DNA of 64,000 nt from HGM13006 sp963650135 (GTDB lineage Bacteria; Bacillota; Clostridia; Oscillospirales; Oscillospiraceae): NCBI GenBank assembly GCA_963650135.1, contig CAVJLG010000032.1, positions 14,489 to 78,488 of the forward strand, in the 5' to 3' direction. A model generated the notes under the pieces. The model was given only the letters and a program-made list of their open reading frames with translations. It was not told the origin of the DNA and made no database searches. Position numbers and translations under genes: made by a program. Positions within the stretch are counted from its first letter, which is position 1; every line of letters begins with the position of its first letter. Of this stretch, positions 1-8,443 are shown one piece after another.

Positions 1-151
1 TGGGCAGCTTCACTACCGCTCTGCATTCCTGGGTAATAAAGCCTTCAATGGTCTCTGTCCAGCAGGCCATCTCGGCAAAGTATTCGCCATCCCGCTCATA
101 TTTATCATATACATAAGCTATCCATTCCTTTTCCTTTGACGAACCATATGC
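1..151 (-). CDS. partial unrecognised reading frame cut by window edge
   Basis: On the minus strand an open frame of about 50 codons enters from an in-frame TAG (forward 152-154) and runs off the left edge. The readable residues include KEKEWIAYVYDKYERDGEYF and WTETIEGFITQECRAV, an acidic and aromatic composition that looks protein-coding. The only in-frame ATG seen is well inside the frame and no ribosome site is visible near the TAG, so this may be the inner part of a broken gene rather than an intact start. I do not recognise the family. Confidence 0.3.
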
Positions 152-169
152 CTAGTATAGCCATTCCCA

Positions 170-219
170 CTCAAGAAAGGCTCAAGAAAAAAATGGCAAA
201 AAAATTTTTTGTTCTTGAG
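170..219. promoter_or_regulatory. CTCAAG direct and inverted repeats upstream of first gene
   Basis: CTCAAGAAA occurs at 170 and again at 181, and the inverse TTCTTGAG closes at 219. The 181-219 unit is an inverted repeat with 8 bp arms (CTCAAGAA/TTCTTGAG) around an A-tract/T-tract centre. It lies about 120 bp upstream of the gene at 340 and could be an operator or a terminator-like hairpin. No clear -35/-10 pair was found beside it. Confidence 0.3.
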
Positions 220-339
220 AAATGATTGAGTTGATCCTTTCTTCTGCTTGAGCGCCATAGTTTATGCTCTCATCAGAGGGCAGGACAAGCCAAACATCAG
301 CTCCTCCCTCTATTTCAACAAATGAGAGGAGAGCCAATC

Positions 340-1290
340 ATGAAAGCTACTGATACCGCTTTTGTTACCCTGCTGAACACCCTGCACGAGGCAGGCATCA
401 CCACCAAGTCCGCGCTGATGGAGCATCCCAGTCTCTACAAAGAGGCCTGGCTTGCAACCGAGGCCTTTGCCCACTACGCCCTGCTGTCCAAAACCGGCAA
501 AACCGCCCAGGGGGAAACGCGCTCCGGGAATGCCAAAAAAATCGACGTGCTTGAGCTTCAGGGCATCGCAGAGCGGGCGGACATTGAGCTGGATTGCACC
601 CTCAAGATTATGGACCGGCTGGACCGCGTTTTGGGTCAGCCCCTGGAGAAGCAGCGGAACTATAGCTATACAATCTGTAATAATTTGGTAAACGACTACT
701 TCCGGCTTACGCCCAAGGACATCACGTTCGTGCCCCTGAACGGAACGGTCAGCGATGACGATCATGCATGCACCTATGGGGACGTGATCCCCGACGATAC
801 CTACGATCCCGGCCGCGTTCTGATCGAACGGGAAACCATCCGGGAGCTGACCGAGACGCTGCGGGTCAAGCAGTCCAAGGCGCTGGCAGAGGAGCAGGCC
901 AAGGCGGCCCAGGCACGCGCTGAACAGAAGGAGCGCATCCTTCGTGAGCTTCCGATGCTGTCTGTCCGTGCCCCGGAGGCATTTGCCCGCCTGGGCCGGG
1001 CGTATCTGGGCCTGAAAACCCGCGAGCTTGCATCGATGATTGTCAGCTCAGGGTATGAAAACAGCTTTGACCGGGTTCTCTATGATACCTCCGCAAAATA
1101 CGACATTCCCCTGACGGAGATCCGGAACATCCTTCCCTCGGCCACGCCCGCAAAGAAGGACAAGGGCCTTGACCGGCTGCTGTCCGGCGAGCACGAGGTC
1201 GTTGCCGATCAGCTGAGCAAATACGCCAATCGGGCCAAGCGCCGTGTGGAGGAGCAGGAGGACAAGGTGCTGATCCGGAGCATGCGGTGA
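340..1290 (+). CDS. hypothetical protein, 316 aa, unrecognised
   Basis: The start is placed at the ATG at 340 because the AGAGGAGAG ribosome site at 325-333 overlaps the earlier ATG at 322. The protein is soluble, with no signal peptide or membrane segment. A central stretch ICNNLVNDYFRL resembles the helix that opens sigma-factor-like or RNA polymerase-associated domains, but this is only a visual likeness. The middle (around residues 170-210) is a charged Ala/Glu/Gln/Arg-rich probable coiled coil, and the C-terminus is strongly basic (KYANRAKRRVEEQED). It stands alone ahead of another orphan gene. A mobile-element accessory protein is possible but not shown. Confidence 0.65.
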   Translation: MKATDTAFVTLLNTLHEAGITTKSALMEHPSLYKEAWLATEAFAHYALLSKTGKTAQGETRSGNAKKIDVLELQGIAERADIELDCTLKIMDRLDRVLGQPLEKQRNYSYTICNNLVNDYFRLTPKDITFVPLNGTVSDDDHACTYGDVIPDDTYDPGRVLIERETIRELTETLRVKQSKALAEEQAKAAQARAEQKERILRELPMLSVRAPEAFARLGRAYLGLKTRELASMIVSSGYENSFDRVLYDTSAKYDIPLTEIRNILPSATPAKKDKGLDRLLSGEHEVVADQLSKYANRAKRRVEEQEDKVLIRSMR

Positions 1291-1438
1291 GGATCCCGGC
1301 GCGCCAGTCTGCCAAATATTGCTTTCATAATGGGAATATTGTATCTCGAAAGCGCCCGAATGTCAATTCGCACACAGCAGCTCCATTTCCCGCAGACGCA
1401 TAAGGTGAAGAAGCGTGGAGCGCGGGAGAAATGATGTG

Positions 1439-1467
1439 TTGCAGAGCTTGTAGTTGACTGGTATAAT
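1439..1467 (+). promoter_or_regulatory. sigma-70-type promoter for gene at 1515
   Basis: TTGCAG (1439-1444) and TATAAT (1462-1467) are separated by exactly 17 bp, 48 bp upstream of the ATG at 1515. The fit to the housekeeping consensus is good. Confidence 0.6.
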
Positions 1468-1514
1468 TCTTGATAAGAGAGCGACAATGCGAGAATTCCA
1501 AGGAGGTATTTTAC

Positions 1515-1883
1515 ATGGGGCTATTTGGTAAGCTGAAAGGAAAACAAGAAACGATAGATTGGAGCAATGCATATATCGCTGCTCCTAAATTCTACAGGAA
1601 ACCAGACGGTACACCTTTTGGCGCGATTGCGCTAACAGAGGGGACAGAAACAGTTTTGCCTAAATTCCCACAGGATGAATATCGGATAGACAATCAAGTA
1701 ATATCCGAATGGAAATTAGTGCTTGTCAGTACCACAAAAGGCACAATAATCGGAGATGCAGATTACTTCGTAGCATTAAGGCGTGTTGAAAAATATGCGC
1801 TTGCTTCAAAGAAAGATAGCATTTTGATAAAAGGGCTTTCATTAAGCGAATTAGAGCGTTTAGGGGATAAAGGCTCTAACTAA
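1515..1883 (+). CDS. hypothetical protein, 122 aa
   Basis: The start is fixed by the AAGGAGG site at 1500-1506, 8 nt before ATG 1515. The product starts MGLFGKLKGKQETIDWSNAY and has no signal peptide or transmembrane segment; its Phe/Tyr/Lys-rich body suggests a small alpha/beta cytosolic domain. The coding sequence is visibly more AT-rich than the neighbouring genes (many AAA, GAA, ATA codons), which fits recent acquisition. It has its own promoter and no operon partner. No function can be assigned. Confidence 0.6.
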   Translation: MGLFGKLKGKQETIDWSNAYIAAPKFYRKPDGTPFGAIALTEGTETVLPKFPQDEYRIDNQVISEWKLVLVSTTKGTIIGDADYFVALRRVEKYALASKKDSILIKGLSLSELERLGDKGSN

Positions 1884-2016
1884 ATTCCAGCTAAGCGGCT
1901 ATTAGCAAAGGCCGTGCAAAATGACGGCGTGCAAGCAGCACAGTAACCTAATTTCCCTGCGAAAAGGCTCCGGCTGAATCATAACCGCTTCCCCAACGCT
2001 TCCCCTCTAACCGCCA

Positions 2017-2052
2017 AATTACCGCCGAGGCCTCACGCCCCGGCGGTAATTT
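2017..2052. terminator. hairpin between gene 1515 and the minus-strand OYE operon
   Basis: AATTACCGCCG (2017-2027) pairs with CGGCGGTAATT (2041-2051), followed by TTTTCT on the plus strand. The stem is strong. It lies 16 bp past the stop of the OYE gene and probably ends both converging transcripts, with the better T-tract on the plus side. Confidence 0.65.
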
Positions 2053-2067
2053 TCTAACTTCTCATTC

Positions 2068-4074
2068 TTAAATCTGCATCGCTGCGGAAAACGCGCTGCG
2101 GGTGCAGGTATGGATATTCCCCACCTGATTGCAATCGCCAATGGCAAAGAATTGCGGCGCGCTGGCTGCAAAGGCCATTGCCTGGGTCTGCAAGGGCTGC
2201 ATACCGCCGCAGACCACCACGCTGTCCCCTGTTACCGTATGCGCCAAGCCATTTTGGTCCTCATAGGTGACAGATCCAGCGTCCATGGCCACGGTTTTCG
2301 CATGACAGATGGCCTGAAGTCCGGCCTCGCGGATTGCAATTTCCAGGCTGCCATAGTAATGGGAGTTCTGTGCATCCGTTGCAAGCCGCTCCCGGCGGGT
2401 GAGAATCGTGACCTGATGGCCCTGGCGTGCCAAATAGATCGCCGCCTCAGTGCCAGTCTCCGATCCGCCCACCACAATTACATGATGGCCCAGCTTGTCG
2501 TGATTGCCGAATACCTCGCTGGCGGGCATAATCGCAGGGTTCTCCGCCCCAGGCACGCTCGGGCGTTTTGGCGCCGCTCCTACTGCGGCAATCACTGCGT
2601 CGAATTCTCCCTGGGCAATGCCCTCGGCGGTAGCTGCCGTGCCAAGGTGTACCGTAACCCCCTGCTTCTCCAGCTGCATGGCCAAGTAGTTCTTATACCG
2701 TTTCACTGGCCACTTAAAGTCCGCAAAATCCGCATGGTGCATCTGTCCGCCCAGATAGCTTTCCTTTTCATAAAGTGTGACGCTGTGGCCCCGCTTCCGG
2801 CATTCCAGCGCCGCCCACATTCCTGCAGGGCCGCCGCCGATGACCGCGACCTTTTTCGGCGTGGATTCCATGGGGAACATTCGCTCGATCTTATGCTCCA
2901 GCCCCATCTGCGGATTGACATAGCACTTTACATTATCCCGGCAATGGCAGCGATTGCAGCGAAGACAGGGTACCACGTCTTCCCCGTTCCCCGCCTGGGC
3001 CTTCCGCACATAATCCGGGTCACAGATAAAGGCGCGGGCCACTGCCGCCATATCCATCCAGCCCTTGCGAATGTACCGCTCGATCTCGTCCAGGTCCTGG
3101 AAGCCGCCGTTTGGCGCCGTAACAATCGATACCTCTGCTTCCTTCAATGCTCTCGAATACCGCAGGGTCAGGGGTTCCTCCCCCTCCTGGGAGTTAAAGC
3201 AGGTCGGATGCGCCAAATCCATGTCCGGCGCCCGGAGCTGGAGCACATCCACCAGCCCCTCCCATTCCTTGGCGTAGCCCACAAAGTCCTCCAGGGTATA
3301 GCCCCCGATCTCCTCGCCGGACACCTGGGCCTCAATGACAAAGTTCTCGCCGCAGAGCTCCTTGACCCGGCGGAAAATTGCCTTTGTCAGCGCCGTTTTC
3401 TCCCCAAATCGGTCCGTGCGCTGATTGTGGATGGGGGACAGGGACTTTGCCATCAGGGAATTTCCGTAGGACATATAGAAGCAGGCCATGTCAAAGCCCA
3501 GCTGATAAAAGGCATAAGCCCGCTGGGCCATGAGCTCCACCAAATGCTCCAGCTCTTCCGTGGAGGCGATATGCGTCTTCACCGGAGGGCCCATGGGGCG
3601 CACCCCTGCCGGTGGCTCCGACAGCGTAAGATTCCGGGGCTCGATGCCCATCATAGAAGCGGAAGCCAGGGAGCCATAGAGATGAATCTCGTCTGTCATG
3701 TGGGAATAGTACAGCTTGCAGCCCCGGGTTTCGATCTCCAGATTCCCCATGCCGGGGCCCGCAAAGGAGCCAACGCCCCAGGTGTCCTTTCCGCCCGGTC
3801 CGCCCGGTCCGCCCGGTCCACCTGGTCCGCCGCCTGGGCCAAAATCATCGTCCTGGCCAAAGAAGGGGTCCTTCTTCCAGTCGGCTCCCTGGCAGGTCAC
3901 CACGGCAGCGCCGTTTCTTGCCAGCTGGGACATATGGGAGATCATGCCCTCTCCCGGGTAATTCTCATCGCCCTGGAATGCGCCGGAAACGCACCGGGTC
4001 ACCAGGAATCGGTTCTTCAGAAGTCTTCCGCCCACCTGGATCGGCGAAAGGGTATGTTGATATTTCAGTGTCAT
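2068..4074 (-). CDS. OYE-family FMN/FAD/4Fe-4S reductase (BaiCD/BaiH or dienoyl-CoA reductase type)
   Basis: This 668-residue multidomain flavoprotein has an N-terminal OYE TIM barrel (residues 1 to about 360; SLSPIHNQRTDRFG at 211-224), a cysteine cluster at 370, 373, 376, 378 and 384 for a 4Fe-4S centre, then an FAD-binding GGGPAG at 413-418 and an NAD(P)-binding VVGGSETG at 534-541. Relatives such as 2,4-dienoyl-CoA reductase and BaiCD/BaiH pass hydride from NAD(P)H through FAD and Fe-S to FMN and reduce activated C=C bonds. Two oddities: residues 79-95 are a GPG-repeat tract, and the cysteine spacing before the last ligand is shorter than in the paralogue at 42962. The Tyr/His region reads YMSYGNSL where the paralogue has IHASYGAT. 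It is the last gene of the NTF2/SBP operon. Substrate unknown. Confidence 0.88.
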   Translation of the reverse strand: MTLKYQHTLSPIQVGGRLLKNRFLVTRCVSGAFQGDENYPGEGMISHMSQLARNGAAVVTCQGADWKKDPFFGQDDDFGPGGGPGGPGGPGGPGGKDTWGVGSFAGPGMGNLEIETRGCKLYYSHMTDEIHLYGSLASASMMGIEPRNLTLSEPPAGVRPMGPPVKTHIASTEELEHLVELMAQRAYAFYQLGFDMACFYMSYGNSLMAKSLSPIHNQRTDRFGEKTALTKAIFRRVKELCGENFVIEAQVSGEEIGGYTLEDFVGYAKEWEGLVDVLQLRAPDMDLAHPTCFNSQEGEEPLTLRYSRALKEAEVSIVTAPNGGFQDLDEIERYIRKGWMDMAAVARAFICDPDYVRKAQAGNGEDVVPCLRCNRCHCRDNVKCYVNPQMGLEHKIERMFPMESTPKKVAVIGGGPAGMWAALECRKRGHSVTLYEKESYLGGQMHHADFADFKWPVKRYKNYLAMQLEKQGVTVHLGTAATAEGIAQGEFDAVIAAVGAAPKRPSVPGAENPAIMPASEVFGNHDKLGHHVIVVGGSETGTEAAIYLARQGHQVTILTRRERLATDAQNSHYYGSLEIAIREAGLQAICHAKTVAMDAGSVTYEDQNGLAHTVTGDSVVVCGGMQPLQTQAMAFAASAPQFFAIGDCNQVGNIHTCTRSAFSAAMQI
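3791..3832. repeat. 9-bp in-frame tandem repeat encoding Gly-Pro-Gly units
   Basis: The unit CCGCCCGGT is repeated about four times with small changes inside the OYE gene. Because the unit is three codons long, slippage would change protein length without shifting the frame. It encodes the GPGGPGG tract at residues 79-95. Confidence 0.75.
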
Positions 4075-4086
4075 AGATATACCTCA

Positions 4087-5805
4087 TTATCTGGCCAGAT
4101 AGCGGTCATAGGCGCTCTGATAGACCCGGATGCAGTCCTGCATACCAAAACCGTCCAGCGTAGCCTGGTAGGTCTGGAAGCTTTCGTCGGTCAGGGGCTC
4201 TGCACCGGTGATATACTTCAGCGTCATTTCCTCCACATAAGTGTCCACGTCGCCAATCTTCGCCCCGTAGACCGCGCTCTCTTCTGCATTCAGCGCCGCA
4301 TAGGAGGGATAGACGTTCGCACCGTCGGAGTTCTCCAGCCAGTTCTTCCGCGCCTGGAGCTGGACCTCAGAGTAGTTGGAGTCGGTCTTTTCGTTGAGCA
4401 CATAGTAGCCGCCGCCGTTGAATTCGCAGTAAACGGAGATGGCAATGTCAAAGGCCATATCCGGGTTGTTGGTTACAAGATCCGTAAACTGGGGCTTTCC
4501 GTCCACCATTTCATAGCTCTCTCCCTCGATGCCATAGTTGGCAAGCAGGGTGCCCTCGTCGGTATACCAGTAGTTGCACCATGCCATAGCCAGCTCCAGA
4601 TCCTTGCAGTTGGTGGAAATAAAGTTGCCGCTGTTGACGCTGACCCGGCTAAAGGCCGTGCAGAAATGGGTGGTTTCTCCCTTTTCCTTTGTCAGGATCG
4701 GCATGCCGGTGATGGCAAAGTTGGGGTCCGTGGCGGTTTCAGGGGTGTAAGAGGTCATCTCATTGAGAGAGTTAAACCATACGCCCACCTGGTTATTGGT
4801 AACCAGGCTGCTGTCCGGAAACTGCAGCTGATTCTGCTGGGCAGCGAAATCGGCATACAGCAGGCCGTTTTCATACCAGCGGTTCATCATGGTCAGATAG
4901 TCGAAGTAGCCCTTCTCATAGAAGCCGTACTTCACCTGTCCGTCCTCCACATAGAAGCCGGGATACACGCCATAGCCCGCCGTCATCTCTACCACATAGC
5001 CCGCAGGATTGCTCCAGTAGGGAGAGGGAATGTTCAGCTCATCCTTGAACGCCGTCAGCGCATCCTCCAGCTCGTCATAGGTGGTGGGCATATCCTTGCC
5101 CACAGCATCCAGGAAATCGGTGCGGATGATCTGGCCGCCATTGACGGAGACGTTTTCATTGCCAATGCTGGCAAAAGCGGGCACATAGCCGGCATCCGTG
5201 TGGACCGCCAGATTTACCTCTTCGTCCGTCAGAATATAATTCGTGTAGTCAGGCGCATACTCCTCCAGATAGGGGGCCAGATCCGTAATGATCTCGTCCT
5301 CTACCGCGCCCTCAATGGAGCCGGAATAGTTGCTGCCAAAGGAATAAATAATATCCGTATAGTCCCCGGAGGCGACCATCAGCTGGAACTGTTCATTGGC
5401 GTTAACCAGGGAGTAGCCCACTACCTTGATGTTTACGCCCACGGCCTTGTTGATGGCCTGGTAGATTTCCTTATTGGAAACGTCGTCGAGAAAGTTGGGT
5501 ACAAAGGGCGGATAGGCATACCAGTAGGTCAGTGTGGTGCTGCCGTCAGAGACAGGATAGCTCAGCGGCGCCAGGGTTTCCGGCTCTTCTGCAGCAGACG
5601 CCTCCAGCGTGCTTTCCTCTTCTGCCGAGGGGGCCGCTTCCACCGTCTGCTGCGGTGCTTCGGTCTGTTTGGAAATCTCGGGCGTGGTCGTCTCCTGCGC
5701 CTCCGATGCGCTCTTTGCCTCAGAGGCCGAAGTACCGCCTCCGCCGCAGGCCGCCATGGTCAGCAGCATGCACATTGCCAGCAACACAGATAACAATCGT
5801 TTCAT
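4087..5805 (-). CDS. extracellular solute-binding lipoprotein, LplA-type (SBP1)
   Basis: A 572-residue lipoprotein: the signal peptide ends in a lipobox TMAAC with lipidated Cys20, followed by a Ser/Ala/Glu/Thr-rich linker to about residue 80. The mature domain carries family features such as LMVASGDYTDIIY, DLAPYLEEYAPDY, IIRTDFLDAVG and a C-terminal QSAYDRYLAR. It belongs to the type-1 binding proteins that feed LplB/LplC sugar permeases. The ribosome site GGAGGAATTGAA precedes the ATG. It sits between NTF2-like genes and the OYE gene with short gaps, so it is co-transcribed with them. No permease or ATPase gene is adjacent. Ligand unknown. Confidence 0.9.
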   Translation of the reverse strand: MKRLLSVLLAMCMLLTMAACGGGGTSASEAKSASEAQETTTPEISKQTEAPQQTVEAAPSAEEESTLEASAAEEPETLAPLSYPVSDGSTTLTYWYAYPPFVPNFLDDVSNKEIYQAINKAVGVNIKVVGYSLVNANEQFQLMVASGDYTDIIYSFGSNYSGSIEGAVEDEIITDLAPYLEEYAPDYTNYILTDEEVNLAVHTDAGYVPAFASIGNENVSVNGGQIIRTDFLDAVGKDMPTTYDELEDALTAFKDELNIPSPYWSNPAGYVVEMTAGYGVYPGFYVEDGQVKYGFYEKGYFDYLTMMNRWYENGLLYADFAAQQNQLQFPDSSLVTNNQVGVWFNSLNEMTSYTPETATDPNFAITGMPILTKEKGETTHFCTAFSRVSVNSGNFISTNCKDLELAMAWCNYWYTDEGTLLANYGIEGESYEMVDGKPQFTDLVTNNPDMAFDIAISVYCEFNGGGYYVLNEKTDSNYSEVQLQARKNWLENSDGANVYPSYAALNAEESAVYGAKIGDVDTYVEEMTLKYITGAEPLTDESFQTYQATLDGFGMQDCIRVYQSAYDRYLAR

Positions 5806-5825
5806 TTCAATTCCTCCATTTCTTC

Positions 5826-6722
5826 TTACAATCGGACGCCGCCCTTTACGATGGATTTCAGAGCGGAATACCGTTTTGTGATATCGTTATGCCCCGGTGC
5901 ATAGGAATTCTCGTCGTCCAGGGTCTTGTAGGGCTCCGGCCATGGCACCGTGTTCTGGACCGTCTGGGTCATGGATGCGTTGTTATGCAGGGGGCCGGGG
6001 TCTGCGCAGGGCGGGCCGCCCAAGGGTCCTCTGGGCTTCACCGGACGGTAGCCGCCGGGTGCGCCGCCCTGTCCCTCGCCGCCCGGACCTGGGGCCTCCT
6101 TCTTCTCCTCCTGGGGCGGAGGGCCGAAGTGCGGTCTGGGATGGAGCGCTTCATCATACATTCTCTGGCCCCAGTTGGCGGTGCCATACTCCGAGCCGAT
6201 ATCCGGGCACACATGCTCGTGGAAGTAGTACCACTTGCCGTCGGTTTCGTCATAAGCAAAGTCCGATCCATACCGTTCCCACAGGAAGCCGCCGTTCCGA
6301 ACCTTGTTGGGGCTCATACGGGCCATCATCGTGCCGGGCGTCAGATAGCAGCTCCGGCCGGTCTTCCCGTTCTCGGCCACCTCAATCACCCCGGAGGCCA
6401 GGCAGTGGAGCGCCGTACAGCCCACGCTTCTGGCGTCGAAATAGGACGCGCCGGGATAGTTGAGGATGTGGTTGCAGTACCGCTCATAGTACCCCTCCTC
6501 GGGATTGATGACAGAGCCGAACCATACCTGGTCCCAGCCCACCATTCGTCCGAAGAAATGGGCCCATGTCACATCCTCGCCCCGATACCAAATGGCGTCC
6601 CACTCCTCCTTGGAGTAGCCCATGCCGTGGGTATAGGCGTGCCAGGCCTTGACCTGCTCGATCTCCTGGGCTCCGATGGCATTGTGGAGCCGCTCTTCAA
6701 AGGTTAGATTCTGATAGATCAT
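5826..6722 (-). CDS. NTF2/SnoaL-like protein with Gly/Pro-rich insert (NTF2-a)
   Basis: 298 residues, the longest minus-strand member of a seven-member local family. It keeps the family signature VIEVAENGKTGRSCYLTPG in the core sheet, a version of the Trp strand (GKWYYFHEHV) and the C-terminal PWPEPYKTL motif. Between core and tail there is a Gly/Pro-rich stretch (GPGGEGQGGAPGG and neighbours) absent from most paralogues. No signal peptide, so cytosolic. SnoaL-like folds can be isomerases, dehydratases or hydrolases. The ribosome site is GGGGGAG. Function is inferred from family and operon only. Confidence 0.7.
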   Translation of the reverse strand: MIYQNLTFEERLHNAIGAQEIEQVKAWHAYTHGMGYSKEEWDAIWYRGEDVTWAHFFGRMVGWDQVWFGSVINPEEGYYERYCNHILNYPGASYFDARSVGCTALHCLASGVIEVAENGKTGRSCYLTPGTMMARMSPNKVRNGGFLWERYGSDFAYDETDGKWYYFHEHVCPDIGSEYGTANWGQRMYDEALHPRPHFGPPPQEEKKEAPGPGGEGQGGAPGGYRPVKPRGPLGGPPCADPGPLHNNASMTQTVQNTVPWPEPYKTLDDENSYAPGHNDITKRYSALKSIVKGGVRL

Positions 6723-6734
6723 ACTGTCTCCCCC

Positions 6735-7502
6735 TTACTTGTACAGGCCGATCTTGTAGCAGGCGGGCTTGCCCTCTGCGGTATAGGCCTTGGCATTGTC
6801 GAAGGTATAATAGGGCCGGGGCAGCCGCTCCCATACATCCACCCAGCCATAGAGGGAATCATAGGCCACATCCCGAACGGTGGGATCGCCGCAGGCCCGC
6901 TCTACCACATCCGCGCCCCAGGGCGCTTCCGGATCCAGGTCGCCATAGTTCTTTCCGGCAGGGATGATGTGATCGTAGGTGATGAGCATATGCCAGATTT
7001 TCCAGTCCTCTCCCTCCCGAATCAGATCCGCAAAGATCTTAGCGAAGGTAAAGTTGCTGTCCGATGTGCCGTCGGGATTCCCCACACAGTAAAGGCCGCA
7101 GTCATAGCCGATATACTTGGCGGTTTTTCCGTCCCCAGAAAGCTCAATATAGGGGGTGTTGCGGGTATGGACAAAGGATGCACCATAGCCCAGGTTCCGC
7201 TCCGTAAGCTCCAGGCCCTTTGCCTCGTGCATGGCCCGAAGATTTTCAAAGCGTGCATCCCGGCAGTCGCTGACATAGTGCTTTATAATATTGTCCAGGC
7301 CCGTATAGTAGCCGTTGTTGTAGCCCAGAGAGGCGGTTTTGCGGTTCTCGTCGGAGGCCACCCACAGCTCGGTAATAGCGCGTCGGCGCTCATCGTTGGC
7401 GGTATAATAGGCGCTCCGGCTCATAAGATCCTTGATTTCTTCCTTATCCCAAAGCCGCCAAACCTGCTCCTCCGGGGTTAAATGCAGTTCCATTTCTGTC
7501 AT
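6735..7502 (-). CDS. NTF2/SnoaL-like protein (NTF2-b)
   Basis: The start is ATG 7502 (MTEMELHLTPEEQ), since GGAGGTGG precedes it at proper distance while an upstream in-frame ATG overlaps that site. The 255-residue product has an N-terminal helix (EEIKDLMSRSAYYTANDERR), the strand PYIELSGDGKTAKYIGYD, the REGEDWKIWHML motif typical of SnoaL-like sheets, and a C-terminal RLPRPYYTFDN tail. It lies in the operon with short gaps. Compared with its paralogues the GxW motif after the DGKTA signature is altered (YIGYD). A catalytic role is possible but not shown. Confidence 0.72.
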   Translation of the reverse strand: MTEMELHLTPEEQVWRLWDKEEIKDLMSRSAYYTANDERRRAITELWVASDENRKTASLGYNNGYYTGLDNIIKHYVSDCRDARFENLRAMHEAKGLELTERNLGYGASFVHTRNTPYIELSGDGKTAKYIGYDCGLYCVGNPDGTSDSNFTFAKIFADLIREGEDWKIWHMLITYDHIIPAGKNYGDLDPEAPWGADVVERACGDPTVRDVAYDSLYGWVDVWERLPRPYYTFDNAKAYTAEGKPACYKIGLYK

Positions 7503-7516
7503 GGTGTCCACCTCCA

Positions 7517-8245
7517 TCAAAGGCCATAGCTGAATGTCTCAGCAAAGGTTTTATAGGGCTCCGGCACCCTGGGTGACGGCGTAAAGGCCCGGCCCGCACT
7601 GTAGACCTTTCTCAGGCAGCAGGGCTTGTCCGGTGCAGGGAAAGACAGGCTGTCCATCTCTGCAAAGGCCGGGTCCACCGGCAGGGGCGCGGGGGTATCG
7701 GTTAAGTTGATGCCCTGCCGGCAGTCCACCTCATGCAGGTCCTGCATGTGCCAAATCTTCCATGCGCCGTCCTCCAGAATAAAGTCCACCGCCCAATAGC
7801 TAAAGTCCCAGAAGGAAACCGGTCCGGCGCTGGTGACCTTCTCCACCAGGCCCCGGACAATCCAGATTCCCTTTGCCGTCCGGAGATCATCCGCTACCTC
7901 GATCACAGGGGTATCGATGGGGCGGTAGGAAATCTGCCCTACGCCAAAGCACTCCGCTTCTGTCTTTCCCTCCAGTTTTTCCGGAAACCATGCCCGGATC
8001 AGTCGGCTGGCCAGGGCAGTCTCCGCCGCAATGGCCCCATAATAGCCCTGAATCGACTCCGGTCCCACATAGTATCCATCATTGACGCCAAGACTCACAT
8101 CCTCCCGGCTGCTCCAGAACTGCGGCAGTGCGCCCTCTTGCTTGATGCAGTAGCTCTGAGAGTATTTGCCCATGATGTTCTGGACCTCCCGGCGGATCTC
8201 CCATCGGGTCAGGAGCTGCTCCGCGGTAAAGTCTTTCTTTCGCAT
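7517..8245 (-). CDS. NTF2/SnoaL-like protein (NTF2-c), first gene of minus operon
   Basis: The start is ATG 8245 (MRKKDFTAEQLLTRWEIR), with AGGAGGG six bases upstream. The 242-residue product shows family motifs: N-terminal helix with YSQSYCIKQEG, PVIEVADDLRTAKGIWIV, VDFILEDGAWKIWHMQDL and C-terminal PSPRVPEPYKTF. No signal peptide. It leads the operon NTF2-c, NTF2-b, NTF2-a, SBP1, OYE, transcribed away from the AraC gene at 8444. Most similar in motif pattern to the plus-strand members at 16044-18229. Confidence 0.75.
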   Translation of the reverse strand: MRKKDFTAEQLLTRWEIRREVQNIMGKYSQSYCIKQEGALPQFWSSREDVSLGVNDGYYVGPESIQGYYGAIAAETALASRLIRAWFPEKLEGKTEAECFGVGQISYRPIDTPVIEVADDLRTAKGIWIVRGLVEKVTSAGPVSFWDFSYWAVDFILEDGAWKIWHMQDLHEVDCRQGINLTDTPAPLPVDPAFAEMDSLSFPAPDKPCCLRKVYSAGRAFTPSPRVPEPYKTFAETFSYGL

Positions 8246-8280
8246 GATATCCCTCCTAGTGTGCAGTATTGATACCATCT

Positions 8281-8309
8281 ATTATATGTCTCGCGCCCTG
8301 GCGGAAGAA
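8281..8309 (-). promoter_or_regulatory. putative promoter of the minus-strand NTF2/SBP/OYE operon
   Basis: On the minus strand a perfect TATAAT (forward 8286-8281) lies 35 bp upstream of the NTF2-c start. At 17 bp spacing the -35 is TTCTTC, a poor match, which would fit dependence on an activator such as the divergent AraC protein. Confidence 0.45.
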
Positions 8310-8354
8310 GAACCACAATTGCGGATTTTCGTCCAGAATCTGACCTCCGAGCTC

Positions 8355-8383
8355 TTGCGGGACAGGCCAAAGGCCGGTATAAT
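8355..8383 (+). promoter_or_regulatory. promoter of AraC-family gene at 8444
   Basis: TTGCGG (8355-8360), a 17 bp spacer and TATAAT (8378-8383) lie 60 bp upstream of the start codon. Together with the minus-strand promoter this makes a divergent control region of about 200 bp. Confidence 0.6.
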
Positions 8384-8443
8384 ACAGATAGGGGCAATTT
8401 CACCCTGCAACAATGCCCCAGGTATGAAACAGGAGGGTTCCCA

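Noticed and set aside
1291..1305. GGATCC and GGCGCGCC restriction-site words in a row just after the first gene, resembling a cloning linker
   Set aside because: Two short words in GC-rich DNA can occur by chance and there is no other vector-like sequence around.
2110..5793. A very long open frame on the plus strand antisense to the OYE and SBP1 genes
   Set aside because: It lies opposite two clear genes, has no ribosome site and a composition (His, Ile, Ala, Gly-rich) expected from reverse reading of GC-rich codons.
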